64,000 nt of DNA, taken from positions 186,001 through 250,000 of the forward strand of contig JAKJXP020000051.1 of assembly GCA_022225965.2 (NCBI GenBank), written 5' to 3'. The notes under the pieces were generated by a model. That model had not been told where the DNA came from. It searched no databases and saw nothing but the letters and a program-made list of their open reading frames with translations. Position numbers and translations under genes: made by a program. Positions 60,338 through 64,000 of this stretch are shown in pieces; the first letter of the stretch is position 1, and each line of letters opens with the position of its first letter. This DNA comes from Diatrype stigma. Taxonomy: Eukaryota; Ascomycota; Sordariomycetes; Xylariales; Diatrypaceae.

Positions 60338-62048
60338 TTACCCTAGCGCCTTGTCATCATCATATACTGAGACGGGCCGGTCACAGCTCCGGGTGATTCT
60401 CCAGGCTACGAGGCCTCGCCTCCCTACGACCCGCTTCAGCGTATTCCAGACGCCGTCTTCAGCCCAGTCCAGGTCGTCCAGGTTGAGGTGACGGCTGTAA
60501 CTCCACACCTCGCGGAATCGTAGCCCGTCTAGGCCCTTGTTGTCCAGGAAGGGGTCCAGCCAGACGGCCGAGCGGGGTGCGACCAGGTATGTGCCGTTGG
60601 GCTCCTTGCGGTACTCGACATGGTTCCGGCGGTCTGCCGGCGTGTCGCAGGTCGCTATGCGCCCGAGGTGGTCTAAGAGGGCGGGCCCTTGCATGCCCGG
60701 CACGTCCTCCGTGCGCAAGACGGCGTTCTTGCCGTCGAGGAGCCAGATGGGCGGCATGTACGTCTTCCACCACACGGCCTGAGTGGCGTCGGGCTGGTTG
60801 CTTAGGAAGACCTGGGTGGGCACGACGCCGCCCTGGTGGTAGACGCCCATGAGGAGCCCCAGGATGGTGTTGAAGACGACCCAGGCGCCCACCCACAGTT
60901 TCATGTGCTTGGGGTTCTTCGGGAGCTGAAACGACGACAGCAAGAGCGGGACCGCTGGCAGTAGAAAGCGGGCCTCTTGGTGCTGGAAAACGGATAGCAC
61001 GCATATGCCCGATATCGCCGAATAGAGCCTGAGCGATAGGTGTGGATGCGTGACGAGGAGAATAGCGGCGGGTCCCACGAGCACAGGGACATTAATTAGT
61101 GCATGCTGGTACCACGGGTGTAGCCCGTGCTCCGCTAGGTTCGAGGGGTCGATGTTGTATAGGATGTTGTTCCAGGGTGTGATGACCGGGTGGTGAATCA
61201 GGTCGGACCACGTGATGGAACGTGGGGTGTAGAAGGAGGTATCAAGCGAAATAGCGGTTATTATGGCTAACAAGGCTGAAGCTGTCGTGGAAATCAACGA
61301 CAAAGGTCTGGAATTTGTACATATCTGTCAGTAACGTGAAAGCGAATGGGTAAAGCGCGGAGCGAGAGTGAGAGGGGGAGGGAGACAAGGTTGGCAGGTG
61401 ATTTGAACTTTACTTGGCCTACCTATTTATAAAATGGGGTATCAATCGAAGGACAGGAATGAGCAAGAAGGCAGGAAATGTAATCCTGTTGAAAACGCCG
61501 AAGACGGCGACGATGCCAAGCACGGCGGAAGCGAGAACGGAAGAAGAGCTATGTCTGGTTTCGAGAATCCGCTCGGTCAGGACAAGGCTCCAGGCGACGG
61601 CGAGGGTCTCGACCGAGTTGGAGAAGGTGTGCGTCTGGAAAGTCCAGGTGACGTAGGACGAGGCGACGAGCAGGACGGCGAAGCGACGGTGTCGCTGGGA
61701 CTGGACAAGCTCGTAGATAGCCCAGTCCTCCAGCACGAAGCTGAGCGCGAACATGAGCACACGCAGTGTGTAGAAGACGGCGATAGGAGGGATCTCGCCG
61801 TCGTTCCCATTGCCGATCCACAGCCACCGCAGTAGAAGCATGGGCAGGCCGTAGACGGGCCACAGCGGGAAGACGCTCCGTATGGGATTCTCGCTCGTAA
61901 ACTCCCAGGTCAGCCGGACGGGGTAGCTGAAGATCTGACCGGCGATGACTTCAGGACCCTGGAAATTCTCGTCGGGGTGTAAGTAGCTCGGCGAGAAGGC
62001 GAACCACAGGCGAACAATCACCAAAAACAAATACGTTCGTCGCCACAT
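60338..62048 (-). CDS. SMP3: GPI mannosyltransferase 4 (SMP3/PIG-Z type, GT22)
   Basis: Exons 62048..61423 and 61307..60338, giving 531 residues. The intron joins in phase 2 (AG|GTAGGC donor, CCAG acceptor). The N-terminus has a membrane segment followed by H24-P-D-E27, the family motif of GT22 mannosyltransferases on the luminal side of the ER. Many hydrophobic segments follow, together with HQEARFLLP, the second conserved family signature, and [22 protein letters not shown]. Smp3 adds the fourth, alpha-1,2-linked mannose to the GPI core using dolichol-phosphate mannose. The C-terminal soluble part (from 60780) is longer than in the mannosyltransferases acting on N-glycans. The downstream neighbour encodes another GPI-assembly enzyme. 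Confidence 0.92.
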
Positions 62049-63745
62049 ATTGTTGTCGTCCTCCGAGCAGGTGTGTTATTTCTGTGATGCTCCATCGAAG
62101 TCGCCGCTCGAGATAAGAGGATCGAGAACTGCGGCCGTAGCGCACGTTGTCACCGTCGCTGCTGCGCGCAAAGCCGAAGCGGAAGCCGAAGTCGAAGTCG
62201 AAGTGGGAATATGCTGAAGTCGTCAAGGCCTCAACCAAGGGTACGTATGATTATACAAGATATGAGATAATGGCTTATATATGTCTGACTGGGTGGCAGG
62301 CCTAACGGGAAGCAGATGAGGAGGTATAGAACATTATGCAGGGCGCAAACATGACGACAAAGGCCCAGGCCGAATGTGTAGGTAAATAGGTAGTTCAAAC
62401 AATAGGTAGACTAGAGGTAGAAGTAGAGACAGCAGACAACAGACAACGTGATAGACAGCCGACGCCTACTTCAGATTGCCTATGCGATGCGAATGTTAAT
62501 GCGAACTTGTGGGCTGATATGTAGGCAAGTAAGGAGAGACAAGGGTGGGCATGAAATTAAGTTGCTATGCTGGTAAGTGATAACAAGAGAGGATGATAAT
62601 ATGTGGCTAATAGCAGGGAAAATAATGACCACATCAATAACAACTAATTCTAGAAACATGAAAAGTGCAGAATGGGACATGAACGTCCGGATGCGATGGA
62701 ACGGGCTGAGATGGGCTTAGACTAGGTAGACCTTCGATGTTGGAACCGACTACTAGTACCTACATACATGTAGGTAGGTACCTACCTAGGTATACTAAGG
62801 TTGTATGTATGGAGGTATCCAGCCGCCTGAGGTTAGGCGCGTAGGTGCGTATGTACGTATATACATACATACATAGTACCTAGCAGTCTAGAGAGGTACA
62901 ATACCTGTAGAGTGGGATCCCGCAGTTACTACAGGTACCTAACCTACCGTATGTTGGTGTGTATGTACAATCCGTATTAAGGTGTTGTTGGTGTCAAGTG
63001 GTTACATAGTAGCAATCCTAGCACTGGCAGTCTGGCACTCTGGCGCCTCTGGAGTCTGGATGGGATGGATCATGGATGACTGGTATGACTGGCATGAGCA
63101 CACGCAGGGACAGCTCCAATGGATGGGTGTGACGAGATTGGACACATGGCCAGTACGTAAGTAGGTAAGTACGAAGTATGGTGCACTCGTTACTCTCCGA
63201 TAACTGGGGATACATCTATCAAAGTTTGACAGTTACTTACTTACCTTACCCTGCTGTCTGCTGTCTCTCTTGACGACATCCTGTAGATGCTATAGTGGCA
63301 CCCCCCCTCCCCCCCTCTGGAAGAACACGATATGAGAATGCTCGCGTTGGATTTAACGAACTACGTACCTTTAAATAGGTAAGGAATTACCTTACGTGCT
63401 TCTGCTGGCATATTCACTTCATCCTTTGCTTGGTATGAAACCCGCATGTATATAGGTAAGTTGGCCCCCAAAGTTCCAACTGCTGCAAACACAAAGCTTC
63501 CCGATCGTCGAGAGGGGACTTAACTTGGTATAGTATAGGAACATTGATTGGATCAGACGCCCAATAATTATTTGGCATTTTTTGCCAGTATGACGATAAT
63601 CCGTGTTTAATGTCCGTATATAATTATAAAGTGTATAATTTATACCTAGGTAGTGAATTCGTCATAAGATCGAGCTAGTTACCTGCATAGTCTGGGTACT
63701 TAGACACCTAGATAGTAGAATACTAGGTGGTTTGCTTTGCCCGTC
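62049..63745. other. Intergenic region between two GPI-assembly genes, TAGGTA-type motif rich
   Basis: 1.7 kb. It holds the SMP3 promoter at the left side, an 18-base palindrome at 62771-62788 and repeated TACATA/TAGGTA strings at 62755-62880. No gene is supported. Confidence 0.5.
62771..62788. repeat. 18-base perfect palindrome TAGGTAGGTACCTACCTA
   Basis: Self-complementary over 18 bases and surrounded by further TACATACATGTA and CCTAGG strings. Confidence 0.9.
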
Positions 63746-64000
63746 TCACCGTGAAGAACCCAGCCAGAACAGCAGCCCCCCAAGAGCGATGTTGACGCCC
63801 AGATGCACACCGAGGCTCCACGCCATGCTATACAGGTACTTGGGCGAGAAGACCGTCCAGATGAAAAGGTGAGTCCGGAGCGCCGTGCAAGCTGCCATGA
63901 CGGCCACCAGGCTCGCCGCTGTGAACACCGTCAGTAGGCCGACGTGCTGCTTCCATACGTTCCACTGCCCGTCGCGGCTTTGCCCGCTATCCTTCGTCGT
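63746..64000 (-). CDS. LAS21: 3' end of a GPI ethanolamine phosphate transferase 2 (LAS21/GPI7/PIG-G-like), partial
   Basis: Last 84 residues of a membrane protein that begins beyond the right edge; the frame is open to 64000. Visible are one membrane segment (TVFTAASLVAVMAAC), the signature LRTHLFIWTVFSPKYLYSMAW, and a last membrane span (GVNIALGGLLFWLGSS) ending at TGA 63746. This end resembles the C-terminus of fungal Las21/Gpi7, which transfers phosphoethanolamine to the second GPI mannose. Other GPI phosphoethanolamine transferases (Mcd4, Gpi13) have related ends, hence the moderate confidence. It is on the same strand as SMP3. Confidence 0.7.
   Translation of the reverse strand, partial: TTKDSGQSRDGQWNVWKQHVGLLTVFTAASLVAVMAACTALRTHLFIWTVFSPKYLYSMAWSLGVHLGVNIALGGLLFWLGSSR

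Overview
The window is nuclear DNA of a filamentous ascomycete, most likely a Sordariomycete. The evidence is the short GT..AG introns (mostly about 50-180 nt) with CTAAC/CTGAC branch sites, the sparse gene spacing, the fungal gene families (RRP5, eIF3c, SMP3, ART arrestin, GH10 xylanase, BBE-type oxidase) and the scaffold gap typical of a short-read assembly. I found 18 protein-coding genes that I can support (two run off the window edges), one F-box gene that looks frameshifted, and one speculative small secreted protein. I saw no tRNA, rRNA or CRISPR array. Exon positions come from reading splice signals by eye and checking that reading phases close.

Layout. 0-8.4 kb: a serine-hydrolase-like gene (minus, 3' end cut) diverges from RRP5. 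9.3-10.8 kb: a secreted M14 carboxypeptidase. 13-26.7 kb: an accessory, gene-poor block with a broken F-box gene, a DUF1772 (anthrone-oxygenase-like) membrane protein, a cytochrome P450, a class A FAD monooxygenase, a mitochondrial-looking hemerythrin-domain protein and a secreted BBE-type FAD oxidase. 27.4-34.1 kb: eIF3c, a small conserved gene of unknown function and a FAR1/WRKY-GCM1-like DNA-binding protein. 34.9-36.1 kb: a GH10 xylanase. 37.7-44.2 kb: a nine-exon divergent protein kinase and an ART-type arrestin. 44.2-49.3 kb: a 5 kb stretch without genes, full of short repeats. 49.3-55 kb: a DHA2-type MFS transporter, an assembly gap inside poly-G/poly-C, and a SnoaL/NTF2-like protein. 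57.2-64 kb: a rhomboid protease, then two GPI-anchor synthesis genes in the same direction (SMP3, and the 3' end of a LAS21/GPI7-like gene).

How the genes work together. Housekeeping functions (rRNA processing, translation initiation, GPI-anchor assembly) alternate with secreted or metabolic accessory genes. The most suggestive group is the 14-27 kb set of oxidative enzymes, which resembles a tailoring toolkit for an aromatic metabolite but has no polyketide synthase or other backbone enzyme in view. Intergenic DNA carries many copies of a TACCTAGGTA/TAGGTA-type motif, several hairpins and many short tandem repeats.
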